This document shows positions 8,116 to 17,117 of a stretch of 64,000 nt of DNA, one piece after another. The notes beneath the pieces were generated by a model. That model saw nothing but the letters and a program-made list of their open reading frames with translations, made no database searches and had not been told where the DNA came from. This DNA is from an uncultured Rhodocyclaceae bacterium. Its GTDB lineage: Bacteria; Pseudomonadota; Gammaproteobacteria; Burkholderiales; Rhodocyclaceae. The position numbers and the translations under genes were made by a program. Positions within the stretch are counted from its first letter, which is position 1. Each line of letters opens with the position of its first letter. The stretch is taken from the NCBI GenBank assembly GCA_907163075.1, contig CAJQTY010000001.1:2294001-2358000 (forward strand), read 5' to 3'.

Positions 8116-8826
8116 ATGGAACTCGAACGAATACTTAGATCGCAGGGCTTCGGCAGTCGCCCCGAGTGCCGCGCGCTGATTGTTGCCGGCCGAGTCAGCG
8201 TGCGCGGCAGCCTGTGCGACGATCCCTACGCCGAATTCGATCCTGAAGGTTTGAGTTTTGGCGTCGATGGTTCCACGTGGAACTATCGGAAATTTGCCTA
8301 CCTGTTGCTCAACAAGCCGGGAAATTACGAGTGTTCGCAGAAGCCGAGGCATCACCCGAGCGTGTACTCGCTGCTGCCGCGCCCGCTGCGCACGCGGGGC
8401 GTTCAGGCCGTCGGTCGCCTCGATGAGGACACCACCGGCCTGCTCCTGCTTTCGGACGACGGGCAATTCATACACACCTACACCTCGCCGAAGAGGAAGA
8501 TTCCCAAGGTCTATGACGTGACCGTCAAGCACGCCCTGGATGAGACACAGCGCGCGGCGCTGCTTGCGGGCGTGCAACTGAACGACGAGCCCGCACCGAT
8601 TGCCGCGGCAGCTTGTGAGATCCGCGCCGAGTGCCTGCTCAGGATGACCGTTACCGAGGGCAAATATCATCTGGTCAAGCGGATGATCGCGGCTGCCGGA
8701 AATAGGGTCGAAGGACTCAATCGCGTTGCCATCGGCGGACTGTCGCTGCCCGGCGATCTTCCGCTCGGCCAATGGCGATGGCTGGAGGCGGTGGATCTGG
8801 AACGTTTGGCGCTTCGCGTGCCGTAA
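8116..8826 (+). CDS. RsuA/RluB-type pseudouridine synthase
   Basis: This 236-aa RNA-modifying enzyme converts a uridine in ribosomal RNA to pseudouridine. The start is the ATG at 8116 (MELERILRSQGFGSR), which opens directly with the S4-like RNA-binding domain; an upstream TTG at 8086 is less likely. The catalytic motif VGRLDEDTTGLLLLSDDG carries the essential Asp. YLLLNKPGNYECS before it and VTEGKYHLVKRMIAAAGNRVEGLNRVAIG after it are family hallmarks. The layout fits the small-subunit enzyme RsuA or its close relatives; the target base cannot be fixed from sequence. A parS-like palindrome lies inside the gene at 8269-8284. Confidence 0.88.
   Translation: MELERILRSQGFGSRPECRALIVAGRVSVRGSLCDDPYAEFDPEGLSFGVDGSTWNYRKFAYLLLNKPGNYECSQKPRHHPSVYSLLPRPLRTRGVQAVGRLDEDTTGLLLLSDDGQFIHTYTSPKRKIPKVYDVTVKHALDETQRAALLAGVQLNDEPAPIAAAACEIRAECLLRMTVTEGKYHLVKRMIAAAGNRVEGLNRVAIGGLSLPGDLPLGQWRWLEAVDLERLALRVP
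8269..8284. promoter_or_regulatory. parS-like site within coding sequence
   Basis: The central 14 bp, GTTCCACGTGGAAC at 8270-8283, are a perfect palindrome and match the Pseudomonas-type parS core. Only the two outermost bases differ from the 16-bp consensus. It lies about 1.9 kb from a perfect parS at 10203, and clustering of ParB sites is typical near chromosome origins. Confidence 0.55.
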
Positions 8827-8904
8827 ACAAAGGCGCGTGCGCGTCCCGGTCGATGCTGACCAACCAGGACGGTCACGCTCCGCTAATTCACTGAGGAGGG
8901 TTTT

Positions 8905-9264
8905 GTGCAAAATATTCTGATTATTGTTCAAGCGCCGGCGTACGGCAGCGAGAGGATGCTGAGCGCACTGCGCCTGGCGACGGCAATTGCCGCGCAGGAA
9001 ATTGAAACCGTCGATCTGCGTCTGTTCATGATGTCCGACTCCGTAACCGTCGGCCTGCCGATGCAGCCGCCAGCAGCGGCCGGCGGCGGGTTGCAGCAGA
9101 TGCTTGAAGATCTGGTCGCGCACGGCGCGCGCATCCGACTCTGCCGTACTTGTGCGTTGGCGCGCGGAATCCTCGATTTGCCGCTGATTTCCGGAATCAG
9201 TATCGGAACGCTGACTGAACTGGCTGAATGGACGCTGGCGGCCGACAAGGTCATCTCGTTCTGA
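8905..9264 (+). CDS. DsrE/DsrF-family protein
   Basis: This small cytoplasmic protein (119 aa) of the DsrE/F sulfur-relay fold starts at a GTG preceded by GAGGAGGG at 8893-8900. The N-terminal strand QNILIIVQAPAYGSERM, the acidic middle DLRLFMMSDSV, and LCRTCALARG with two Cys residues near 75-78 are typical of single-domain DsrE-like proteins. Some of these carry persulfide on a conserved Cys; whether this one does is inference. It sits 8 bp before oxyR and is probably co-transcribed with it, so a link to redox or sulfur stress is plausible but unproven. Confidence 0.75.
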   Translation: MQNILIIVQAPAYGSERMLSALRLATAIAAQEIETVDLRLFMMSDSVTVGLPMQPPAAAGGGLQQMLEDLVAHGARIRLCRTCALARGILDLPLISGISIGTLTELAEWTLAADKVISF

Positions 9265-9272
9265 CCGCGCGA

Positions 9273-10187
9273 ATGACTCTCACCGAGTTGCGCTATGTCG
9301 TGATGCTTGCCCGTGAACGCCATTTCGGGCGGGCGGCGGAAAAGTGTCACGTCAGCCAGCCGACGCTGTCGGTTGCTCTGAAGAAGGTTGAACAGCGCCT
9401 CGGAGTGATCCTGTTCGAGCGCTCGTCGGTGGAAGTCCGCCTGACGCCGATCGGCGAACAGGTCGCTGTCCAGGCCGAGCGTGTTCTCGAAGAAGCGGCA
9501 AAGCTCAAGGAGATCGCTGCGCAGGGCAGTGACCCGCTGGTCGGCTCGCTGCGTCTCGGGGCGATCTATACCATTGCACCGTATCTGCTGCCGCGCCTGA
9601 TTCCGGCACTGCACGCGCGTGCCCCGCGCATGCCGATGTATCTACAGGAGAATTTCACGGTCAGTCTGACCGAGCAGTTGCGTCGCGGCCTTCTCGACGT
9701 GATCGTCGTTGCCGAGCCTTTCGCCGAGCCGGGGATCCTCACCCTGCCGGTTTACGATGAGCCTTTCTGCGTCGTCTTGCCGGGCGGCCACCCATGGTCG
9801 GCGCAAAAAACGATCGACCCCGGGCAGATCGAAGGCGAGAACCTGCTCCTGCTGGGTAACGGCAATTGCTTCCGCGACCAGGTCGTGCAGGCCTGCCCGC
9901 ATCTCGCGAAGCCTGGCGGCGTTGAAGGATCGCTGGAAGGAAGTTCGTTGGAAACGGTACGGCACATGGTCGCGAGTGGCGCCGGAATTTCCGTCGTCCC
10001 GGTCTCTGCCGCGGAATCGTGGCCGCAGAATGAGCCGCTACTGCAATTCCGGCGCTTTGCCGACCCTGCTCCCTTCCGGCGGGTTGTGATCGCCTGGCGG
10101 GTCAGTTTTCCGCGTCCACAGGCCATCGACGTTTTACGGGCGGCAATTCATGACGCGCCGCCGGCCGGAGTCGCCACCGTCGGATAA
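9273..10187 (+). CDS. oxyR: OxyR-like peroxide-sensing LysR regulator
   Basis: This LysR-family activator of 304 aa starts at the ATG at 9273 (MTLTELRYVVMLARERHFG). The winged helix-turn-helix is at residues 1-60 (AAEKCHVSQPTLSVALKKVE). The effector domain has the OxyR redox pair: GNCFRDQVVQAC places two Cys residues nine apart, the spacing of C199 and C208 in E. coli OxyR, within the same sequence context. In the family, peroxide oxidises these residues and the protein then activates catalase and peroxiredoxin genes. It follows the DsrE-like gene after 8 bp. A perfect parS site lies 15 bp beyond its stop codon. Confidence 0.87.
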   Translation: MTLTELRYVVMLARERHFGRAAEKCHVSQPTLSVALKKVEQRLGVILFERSSVEVRLTPIGEQVAVQAERVLEEAAKLKEIAAQGSDPLVGSLRLGAIYTIAPYLLPRLIPALHARAPRMPMYLQENFTVSLTEQLRRGLLDVIVVAEPFAEPGILTLPVYDEPFCVVLPGGHPWSAQKTIDPGQIEGENLLLLGNGNCFRDQVVQACPHLAKPGGVEGSLEGSSLETVRHMVASGAGISVVPVSAAESWPQNEPLLQFRRFADPAPFRRVVIAWRVSFPRPQAIDVLRAAIHDAPPAGVATVG

Positions 10188-10202
10188 GAGGCCGATCGCA
10201 GG

Positions 10203-10218
10203 TGTTTCACGTGAAACA
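10203..10218. promoter_or_regulatory. parS: parS, chromosomal ParB-binding site
   Basis: TGTTTCACGTGAAACA is a perfect 16-bp palindrome and agrees with the bacterial parS consensus TGTTNCACGTGAAACA. Chromosomal ParB loads at such sites for origin segregation. It lies between oxyR and topB where no protein is encoded. Its presence implies proximity to oriC and a parAB locus elsewhere on the chromosome. Confidence 0.9.
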
Positions 10219-10400
10219 GGCGGCGCTTGCAAAAGCGGCTTGGGAGCACTATCGACGCAAAGGCACGGAGGGTCGGGAGCTTAATTCCAAGGAAAAGCAG
10301 TTGACCACGGCTGGCATGGCAAACACAGCGAAACACCAAACAAGCTCTCCATGCTTTCCGTGCTGAGGCGCTTTTACGGCTTTATTTCGGAGCGCGTAAA

Positions 10401-13001
10401 TCAGCCGGCCGCCTTCTTGCGGCTGGCCGGCTTTTTGGTCGCTGCAGTTTCCTGGTCACCGGCCACGGCCGCCGTTGCGCTTTTTGCCTTGGCCGGAGCC
10501 TTGGCCTTGGCTTCGCGTTTTTCGAACTCGAAGCCGACTTTGCCGTCGGCACCGCGCACGAGGAAGGCCGAGAACTTGCGCCGTGTGCGCGCCGAAACAA
10601 AGTCCTTGAGCAGATCGGTACGGCCGGTGGCGAGCAGTTTTTGCATCTGCTCGCGCTCGACGGCTTGCTGCAGGATGACCTTACCCGAGCGGAAATCGCA
10701 GTTCTTGGCAGGGCCCACGGATTTTTCGCAAACGTAGGCCATGCCGTGCTCGAAGACGCCGGATGCGCATTTCGGGCAGGGGCCGAGCGCTTCCTGTTCG
10801 GAAAAGTCGACTTCCTCGGCGTTGCCGTCGTCGCCGGCGGCACCCTGACCGAAATCAAACTCCGGCAGATGGTCGGCGTTGAGTTTGATGATGGCGTTGA
10901 ACGGTCGCCCCATCTTGTTGCGGAAACCGGTGAGCGGGCCGATTTTGCGTTCGCTGAGCAACTCCTCGATCTCGGCGGCTTCATACTGGCGGCCGGCAAC
11001 GATCTTCCACAAGGAAAATTCGCAGGACTGGCACTGGAATTTCTTGTAGGTTTCCTTGATCTTGCCGCCGCACTTGGGGCACGGCGTCGCCAGTTCGCCG
11101 AAGTCACCGGGAATGGTGTCGCTGTCGTAGCTCTTGGCGCGGTCGACGATGTGCTGCGTCATCGCCGATATCTCCTTCATGAAGGCGTCGCGCGACATTT
11201 CGCCGCGTTCCATGCGCGCCAGCTTGTACTCCCATTCGCCGGTCAGTTCGGGCGCAGTGAGTTCGGGGATGCCGAGGCCATTGAGCAGCGTCATAAGCGA
11301 GAACGCCTTGGCCGTGGGCTGCAGTTCGCGGCCTTCGCGGTGCAGATATTGCTCGCCGATCAGGTTCTCGATGATCTGGGCGCGCGTCGCCGGCGTGCCG
11401 AGGCCGCGTCCGGCCATGGCCGCTTTCAGTTCCTCGTCGTCGACCATCTTGCCGGCACCCTCCATGGCCGAGAGCAGGGTCGCTTCCGAGTAGCGGGGGG
11501 GCGGCCGGGTTTCGGTGGCGTTGAGTACGAGTTCTTCGGTGCGCACCCTTTCCTTCGCCGTTACCGCCACCAGATTGCCCTCGTCGCCCTCCTGGCCTTC
11601 GCGGCCGTAGACGGCCAGCCAGCCCGGATTGACCAGCACCTTGCCTTCGGTCTTGAACGGTTCGCCCTCGACGCGGGTGATGCGCGTGGTGACCATGTAC
11701 TCCGCCGCCGGGTAGAAGACGGCCAGGAAACGCTTTACGACCATGTCATAAAGCTTCTGCTCGGGCTCCGAGAGGTGCTTCGGCGCCTGCAGCGTCGGGA
11801 TGATGGCAAAGTGGTCGGAAATCTTGGCGTTGTTGAAGATGCGCTTGTTCGGAAGGACCCAGTTGCGGGCCAGGATCTGGTGCGCGAAGGGCGAGAAACG
11901 GGCCAGCATCCCCTCGTCGTGGCCCTTGCCGACGCCTTCTCCGGTGAGCATCTTGAGCGTTTCCTTGACTGTGCCGAGGTAGTCCTCGGGCAAGGCCCGG
12001 GCATCGGTCCGCGGGTAGGTCAGCACCTTGTGCTTCTCGTAGAGCGCCTGCGCCAGTCCGAGCGTCGATTTGGCAGAGAAGCCGAAACGGCTATTGGCTT
12101 CGCGTTGCAGGCTGGTCAGGTCGTAGAGCAGCGGTGAGAGCTGGGTCGAGGGTTTGGCTTCCTCGGTTACTTCTCCTGGCTTGCCGAGGCATTTGCTCTG
12201 CAGCGATTTTGCGCGGGATTCGTCCCAAAGGCGATCGGCGCGCTGGTGTTCGTCTTCCTCGGTCTTGCCCTTGGCGAAGTTCTCGTCGAACCACTTGCCC
12301 TTGTATTCGCCGGCGACGCAGGCAAAGACACCTTCCAGTTCCCAGTAGGGGCGCGGCTTAAACTTGCGGATCTTGTCTTCGCGCTCGACCATCAGCGCCA
12401 GCGTCGGCGTCTGCACGCGGCCGACCGTGGTCAGGTGAAAACCGCCGGTCTTCGAATTGAAGGCGGTCATGGCGCGCGTGCCGTTGATGCCGACCAGCCA
12501 GTCGGATTCCGAACGGCATACCGCCGCGTCGGCCAGCCCCTGCATCTCGGCGCCGGCGCGCAGGCGCGAGAAACCGTCCTTGATCGCCTGCTGCGTCATC
12601 GACTGCAGCCACAGGCGCTCGACCGGCTTGCCGCTCTTGGCGTGCTGGGCGATGTAATTGAAGATCAATTCGCCTTCGCGGCCCGCGTCGCAGGCGTTGA
12701 CCAGGCTGCTCACGTCCTTGCGCTTGATCAGCCTGGATAGCAGCTTCAGGCGCGATTCGGACTTCTCGATGGGCTTGAGTGCGAAAAATGGCGGGATCAC
12801 CGGCAGGTGCGCAAACGACCACTTGCCGCGCTTGACCTCGAATTCCTCCGGGCAGGCCAGTTCGAGCAGGTGGCCAACGGCCGACGAAAGGACGCAGTCA
12901 TTGCTTTCGAAATAGTCGTCGTGCTTGGTGAAACCGCCAAGGGCGCGGGCGATGTCGGCAGCGACGGAGGGTTTTTCGGCGATGATCAGCTTTTTGCTCA
13001 T
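10401..13001 (-). CDS. topB: DNA topoisomerase III
   Basis: This type IA topoisomerase (866 aa) relaxes and decatenates DNA through a single-strand tyrosine linkage. The Toprim domain begins at the N-terminus (KLIIAEKPSVAADIARAL) and contains NACDAGREGELIF with its acidic metal ligands. The catalytic tyrosine is in VLTYPRTDARALPEDY, near residue 330. GLGTPATRAQIIENLI and YLHREGRELQPT are further family motifs. The C-terminus has a four-Cys zinc ribbon (TPCPKCGGKIKETYKKFQC), then topoisomerase C-terminal repeats and a Lys/Ala-rich tail of about 40 residues that probably aids DNA binding. It lies downstream of dprA on the same strand, and 13002-13263 between them shows no gene. Confidence 0.95.
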   Translation of the reverse strand: MSKKLIIAEKPSVAADIARALGGFTKHDDYFESNDCVLSSAVGHLLELACPEEFEVKRGKWSFAHLPVIPPFFALKPIEKSESRLKLLSRLIKRKDVSSLVNACDAGREGELIFNYIAQHAKSGKPVERLWLQSMTQQAIKDGFSRLRAGAEMQGLADAAVCRSESDWLVGINGTRAMTAFNSKTGGFHLTTVGRVQTPTLALMVEREDKIRKFKPRPYWELEGVFACVAGEYKGKWFDENFAKGKTEEDEHQRADRLWDESRAKSLQSKCLGKPGEVTEEAKPSTQLSPLLYDLTSLQREANSRFGFSAKSTLGLAQALYEKHKVLTYPRTDARALPEDYLGTVKETLKMLTGEGVGKGHDEGMLARFSPFAHQILARNWVLPNKRIFNNAKISDHFAIIPTLQAPKHLSEPEQKLYDMVVKRFLAVFYPAAEYMVTTRITRVEGEPFKTEGKVLVNPGWLAVYGREGQEGDEGNLVAVTAKERVRTEELVLNATETRPPPRYSEATLLSAMEGAGKMVDDEELKAAMAGRGLGTPATRAQIIENLIGEQYLHREGRELQPTAKAFSLMTLLNGLGIPELTAPELTGEWEYKLARMERGEMSRDAFMKEISAMTQHIVDRAKSYDSDTIPGDFGELATPCPKCGGKIKETYKKFQCQSCEFSLWKIVAGRQYEAAEIEELLSERKIGPLTGFRNKMGRPFNAIIKLNADHLPEFDFGQGAAGDDGNAEEVDFSEQEALGPCPKCASGVFEHGMAYVCEKSVGPAKNCDFRSGKVILQQAVEREQMQKLLATGRTDLLKDFVSARTRRKFSAFLVRGADGKVGFEFEKREAKAKAPAKAKSATAAVAGDQETAATKKPASRKKAAG
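10403..10436 (+). terminator. GC hairpin with T-run at end of topB
   Basis: AGCCGGCCGC pairs imperfectly with GCGGCTGGCCGGCT and is followed by TTTTT on the plus strand. It lies within the last codons of topB, which runs the other way, and would stop rightward transcription from the dsrE-oxyR unit. The coding need for a Lys/Ala-rich tail may also explain the repeat. Confidence 0.4.
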
Positions 13002-13263
13002 GGCGTGTATTTATGCCCGGGTGTGTGGCGCAACTAGATGGGTTCGGAGAGGCCGAAAAGCGCCACGTTGCAGGGCATGATAAAAGCTCTATGGCGCGCT
13101 TGGCAAGCAGCAGTAGCTTATGCAGCCAATCGCTGTCGGCAGGCGGCAAGCGCGAGCAAAGCATTCCGCCGGTATCTGCCGACAGATTCGGTGCCCGGTT
13201 CCGGGTCGGTGTCGTAGAACGATCCCTCAACGACCGTCAGTGTCCGATCCCGAGGTGAACCAA

Positions 13264-14355
13264 TCAGGCTTCGGCAAGCCGCTGGTAGAGGCCGCCCGGC
13301 AAGCTGGCGACGCGGCCGTCGAGTTCCAGGTGCAGCAGGCGTGCGCCAAGGGTGTCGGCGGGCAGGCCGCTGCGCCGGGCCAGCTCGTCGAGCCCGCACG
13401 GATCGAAGCCCATTACCGACAGCAGATCGTCGGGGGCCGCGCCGCTGTCGTTCTGCCGGCCCACAGTTTCCGGCGCCGGGACGCCCCAGCGCAGCTCTTC
13501 AAGCACGTCCTGCGCGGTTTCAACCAGCTTGGCGCCCTGCTTGATAAGCTTGTGGCAGCCGCGCGATTGCGGCGAGTGAATCGAGCCCGGAATGGCGAAG
13601 ACCTCGCGCCCCTGCTCGCCGGCAAGGCGTGCGGTAATAAGCGAGCCGCTTTCGGTCGCCGCCTCGACGATCAGCACGCCGCGAGCAATTCCGGAGATCA
13701 GGCGATTGCGCCGCGGAAAATTGGCCGCGGAAACCGGCGTGCCGATCGGAAATTCCGAAACAATGGCGCCCCTGGCGCCGATTTCCAGGGCCAGTTCGCG
13801 ATTGCGCGCCGGGTAGATGCGGTCGATGCCGGTGCCGATAAAGGCGATGGTATCGCCGTCGGCGGCCAGGGCACCGCGATGCGCCGCGGCGTCGATGCCA
13901 AGCGCGAGGCCGCTGCCGATCACCAGCCCGGCGGCGGCAAAAGCGGCAGCGAAGCGCTCGGCGTTCTGAATACCCTGCGGCGTCGGATTGCGGCTGCCGA
14001 CGATGGCCAGCACCGGACGATTGAGCAGCTCAACGCGGCCGCGTACATAAAGCAGTGTCGGCGGGTCGGGAATTTCCAGCAGCGCTTGCGGATACTCGGG
14101 GTCGGCCAGGGTGACGATGTAGTGATCCACGCTTTCCGACCAGGCACGGGCGGCGGCAACCGCCTCGCCGTTGTCGCTCTCGAGCAGGAGACTGGCGGAC
14201 TTGTCGCCGATGACGCCGCGCAGCGCGGAACGCCCGGCGGAGAAAACCGCTTCCGGCAGGCCGAAGGCGGCGAGCAGCTTGCGTTGCGTCTCGCCGCCGA
14301 TTCCGGGAATGAGCGTTAGCCGGAGCCAGCTTGAAAGCGACTCGTCGGCGTTCAT
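13264..14355 (-). CDS. dprA: DNA-processing protein DprA
   Basis: This cytoplasmic protein of 363 aa protects incoming single-stranded DNA and loads RecA during natural transformation. The Rossmann-like core is clear: [66 protein letters not shown] and [22 protein letters not shown]-terminal helices with [12 protein letters not shown] form a helix-hairpin-helix-like region, and a winged-helix domain ends the protein. It starts 3 bp after the LysM gene's stop codon and is probably co-transcribed with it. dprA alone does not show that the strain is competent. Confidence 0.94.
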   Translation of the reverse strand: MNADESLSSWLRLTLIPGIGGETQRKLLAAFGLPEAVFSAGRSALRGVIGDKSASLLLESDNGEAVAAARAWSESVDHYIVTLADPEYPQALLEIPDPPTLLYVRGRVELLNRPVLAIVGSRNPTPQGIQNAERFAAAFAAAGLVIGSGLALGIDAAAHRGALAADGDTIAFIGTGIDRIYPARNRELALEIGARGAIVSEFPIGTPVSAANFPRRNRLISGIARGVLIVEAATESGSLITARLAGEQGREVFAIPGSIHSPQSRGCHKLIKQGAKLVETAQDVLEELRWGVPAPETVGRQNDSGAAPDDLLSVMGFDPCGLDELARRSGLPADTLGARLLHLELDGRVASLPGGLYQRLAEA

Positions 14356-14358
14356 TGC

Positions 14359-15390
14359 TCAGGGGGTGCGGACGAAATCATTGACCTCGACGGTGCCTTC
14401 GGACTGAACGACCAGGGCGTAGGCAATGCGCTCGAAAGTGCGAAAAACAAAGACCAGGCCGATGCGTTCGGCGGGGATCTGTACTTCGAGCTTGCGGTCT
14501 TCTTCGTCGCGCTGGACAACCGCCCGGTTGCGTTCAAGGGCGAGAACATGGCCGATTTCGATGCCGTCCGTGGTGCCCCGATTAAGCGAAACGATGGAAC
14601 CGCGCCCAGCCGATCCGACGCCGCCATAGATCGAAATAATGCGGCCATCGACCTGGCTATCGGGCTTGTGCGGCACGTAGGCGGTCATTGCCGGCGGCAC
14701 CGCGGGCACCAGGCGGTCGCCGCGGCCGATTTCCTGCTTCGCGGTGAGAATTTCGAAAGTCGCCGGGCTGCCCGGCTTGATCTGGCTTGCCGTGCCCAGG
14801 TAAAAGGCTTCATAGCCAAGGATCACTTTGGAATCGGCCGGATCGAGCATGGGCTTGCCCCGGCGATAGACCTGCCACTGCTGCCTGGCAGGATCGGCGT
14901 TTTCGACATAGGCGGTATCGCCAGGGCTGAGGAACACGCGATCCTGCTGCGTGGCCACCACGCGCGCCGCGTGGTCGAGTCCGTTGGCTTCGATCACCAG
15001 CGGCGCGGAGATGAAGGGTTCGATGATATTTGGTGGAATCGGTGGAATGGCCTGCACCATCGGCTCGGAATAGGTGCGCGGGCGCAACTTGGAACTACTA
15101 GTGGCGCTATTTTTGCGCAGAATCGGGTTGCCGCTGGCATCGCGATCAAGAATGATCACATCGCCCGGATAAATCAGGTTCGGGTTCCCGATCTGCTCAC
15201 GATTCATGCGCCAGATTTCCGGCCAGCGCCAGGGCTCCTTCAGAAACCGGGCCGAAATTCCCCAAAGCGTGTCGCCCGGGACGACGACGTGTTGCTGTGG
15301 AGCGCTGTCGGCCAGCTGGATCGGTTGTTCGCTGGCGCTGCACAGTCCAGCCGCCACGGCCAGAACGAGCGCGGATATAATGCGAATCAT
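14359..15390 (-). CDS. LysM-domain periplasmic protein
   Basis: This exported peptidoglycan-binding protein of 343 aa starts at the ATG at 15390 ([15 protein letters not shown]). The open frame continues upstream, but the extra 63 codons lack protein character and this ATG begins a proper signal peptide cut after about residue 19. One LysM domain is at residues 33-80: [17 protein letters not shown] then [11 protein letters not shown]. The remaining 260 residues are a conserved but uncharacterised region found after LysM in betaproteobacterial proteins encoded between dprA and def. It is divergent from def across 216 bp, so promoters for both lie at 15391-15606. Confidence 0.85.
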   Translation of the reverse strand: MIRIISALVLAVAAGLCSASEQPIQLADSAPQQHVVVPGDTLWGISARFLKEPWRWPEIWRMNREQIGNPNLIYPGDVIILDRDASGNPILRKNSATSSSKLRPRTYSEPMVQAIPPIPPNIIEPFISAPLVIEANGLDHAARVVATQQDRVFLSPGDTAYVENADPARQQWQVYRRGKPMLDPADSKVILGYEAFYLGTASQIKPGSPATFEILTAKQEIGRGDRLVPAVPPAMTAYVPHKPDSQVDGRIISIYGGVGSAGRGSIVSLNRGTTDGIEIGHVLALERNRAVVQRDEEDRKLEVQIPAERIGLVFVFRTFERIAYALVVQSEGTVEVNDFVRTP

Positions 15391-15606
15391 CGTGTTATCC
15401 TCATGCGAGCGATCAGCGACTTCCTGGTTCTTGAATGCCCAAGCAAGCGATCTCTTGTTCGGGCGACTTTTCGAGCCATGTTTACAGCCGGAATCCGAGC
15501 AGCGCATTCCGCCACGGACATCGCATACATTGCGCGGATTTTTGCGCCGTTTTTCAAGATGTTGCATTGGATTCTGCACGTAATTACTTCTTCGATCAAG
15601 CTTTTT

Positions 15607-16110
15607 ATGCCACTACTTCCAATACTTCGCTTCCCCGATCCGCGTCTGAAAAAAGTCGCTTCACCGGTTGATAAAATCGACGATAGCATTCGGCGACTGG
15701 CCCGCGACATGGCCGAGACGATGTACGAAGCGCCGGGTATCGGCCTGGCGGCGACACAGGTGGATGTGCACAAGCAGGTCATCGTTATCGACGCTTCAGA
15801 AACCCGTGATCAACTCCTGGTGCTGATCAATCCCGAACTGGTCGAGAGCTACGGCGTCCAGGTTTGCGAAGAGGGCTGCCTGTCGGTGCCGGGCATCTAC
15901 GACAAGGTCGAGCGGGCGGAGCATGTCGTCGTGCGCTACCTCGATCCGGATGGCAAGAAGCAGACGATTTCCGCCGACGGCCTGCTCGCCGTCTGCCTGC
16001 AGCACGAAATGGATCATCTTCAGGGGCGAGTTTTCGTCGAGCATCTTTCTCTGCTCAAGCAGACACGGATCAAGGCCAAGCTGGCCAAGCAGTCGCGGAT
16101 TACCGCATGA
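15607..16110 (+). CDS. def: Peptide deformylase
   Basis: This metalloenzyme of 167 aa removes the formyl group from the N-terminal methionine of new proteins. All three family motifs are intact: [18 protein letters not shown] and QHEMDHLQG, which supply the metal-binding Cys and two His and the catalytic Glu. The ATG at 15607 gives the standard start [16 protein letters not shown]; the longer upstream frame is not coding. It overlaps fmt by 4 bp (ATGA), which couples formyl removal and formyl addition in one operon, as in many bacteria. Confidence 0.96.
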   Translation: MPLLPILRFPDPRLKKVASPVDKIDDSIRRLARDMAETMYEAPGIGLAATQVDVHKQVIVIDASETRDQLLVLINPELVESYGVQVCEEGCLSVPGIYDKVERAEHVVVRYLDPDGKKQTISADGLLAVCLQHEMDHLQGRVFVEHLSLLKQTRIKAKLAKQSRITA

Positions 16111-17045
16111 AGCTGATTTTCGCCGGCACGCCGGAGTTCGCGGCGCACGCCCTGCGCGCTATCGTGGCCGCCGGCCATCAGGTTGAGTTAGTGCTTACTC
16201 AGCCAGATCGCCCATCGGGCCGGGGCATGGCTCTTCATCCTTCGCCGGTCAAGAAGTTGGCGCTGGGTTCCGGTATCGAGGTCTTTCAGCCACCGACGCT
16301 GAAGGATGCGGCAGCCCGCGAGCGGGTCCGGGCGGTCGGCGCCGATGCCATGGTCGTCGCCGCGTATGGCCTGATCCTGCCGCAGGCAGTGCTCGACATG
16401 CCGTGCTTCGGCTGCATCAATATCCATGCCTCGTTGTTGCCACGTTGGCGCGGCGCGGCGCCAATCCAGCGGGCGATACTGGCCGGCGATGCCGAAACCG
16501 GCGTCTGCATCATGCAGATGGAGGCCGGACTGGATACCGGGCCGGTGCTGCTGTCGGGCCGATTGCCGATCGCCGCCGGCGATACCGCCGCGACCCTGCA
16601 CGATGCCCTGGCCGGACTTGGCGCCCGGCTGATCGTCGAGGCGCTCGGGAAACTGCCGCTGCCGCCCAGCCCGCAGCCCGAGTCCGGGGTGACCTACGCG
16701 GCCAAGATCGAAAAATCCGAGGCCGCGCTCGACTGGCGCTTGCCGGCCGCGCAACTCGCCAGGCAGGTCCGCGCCTTCAACCCCTTCCCCGGTGCCACCG
16801 CCGTCCTTGACGGCAGTACGATCAAGGTCTGGCAGGCCGAAGCGGAAACCGGCGACGCTGGTCATGCGGCGCCGGGAACAATTGTTTCGGCGGATAAGCA
16901 CGGTATTCTCGTCGCCTGCGGCGAAGCCGCGCTGCGCCTGAACGAGTTGCAGAAAGCCGGCGCCCGGCGGCTGCCCGCCGGGCAGTTCCTGGCGGGAACC
17001 GCGCTCCAGGCCGGCAGCGCGTTTATCTTGCCCGACGGTAATTAG
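16107..17045 (+). CDS. fmt: Methionyl-tRNA formyltransferase
   Basis: This cytoplasmic enzyme (312 aa) formylates initiator Met-tRNA using 10-formyltetrahydrofolate. It starts at the ATG overlapping the def stop. The N-terminal domain opens with [16 protein letters not shown]. The formyl-folate site is seen in [20 protein letters not shown] with the catalytic Asn and His, and [10 protein letters not shown] carries the conserved Asp. The C-terminal OB-like domain runs from about residue 210. The length is normal. The molybdate gene modC ends 72 bp downstream on the opposite strand. Confidence 0.96.
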   Translation: MKLIFAGTPEFAAHALRAIVAAGHQVELVLTQPDRPSGRGMALHPSPVKKLALGSGIEVFQPPTLKDAAARERVRAVGADAMVVAAYGLILPQAVLDMPCFGCINIHASLLPRWRGAAPIQRAILAGDAETGVCIMQMEAGLDTGPVLLSGRLPIAAGDTAATLHDALAGLGARLIVEALGKLPLPPSPQPESGVTYAAKIEKSEAALDWRLPAAQLARQVRAFNPFPGATAVLDGSTIKVWQAEAETGDAGHAAPGTIVSADKHGILVACGEAALRLNELQKAGARRLPAGQFLAGTALQAGSAFILPDGN

Positions 17046-17059
17046 ACAGGTACATGGCG

Positions 17060-17082
17060 GGCCTCATGCTAATGACGAGGCC
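17060..17082. terminator. Hairpin between fmt and modC
   Basis: GGCCTC at 17060-17065 pairs with GAGGCC at 17077-17082, midway between two convergent genes. No T-run follows on either strand, so it is at best a weak bidirectional terminator. Confidence 0.3.
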
Positions 17083-17117
17083 TGGATGAACTTCCTAGCC
17101 TTGAAACTCCAAGTGGC

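Noticed and set aside
10641..12137. 498-aa open frame antisense to topB
   Set aside because: It is the mirror frame of a high-GC gene with all topoisomerase motifs on the other strand; its own translation shows no family.
13120..14319. 399-aa open frame antisense to dprA
   Set aside because: It overlaps dprA throughout and has the Arg/Gly-rich texture of a GC-driven shadow frame.
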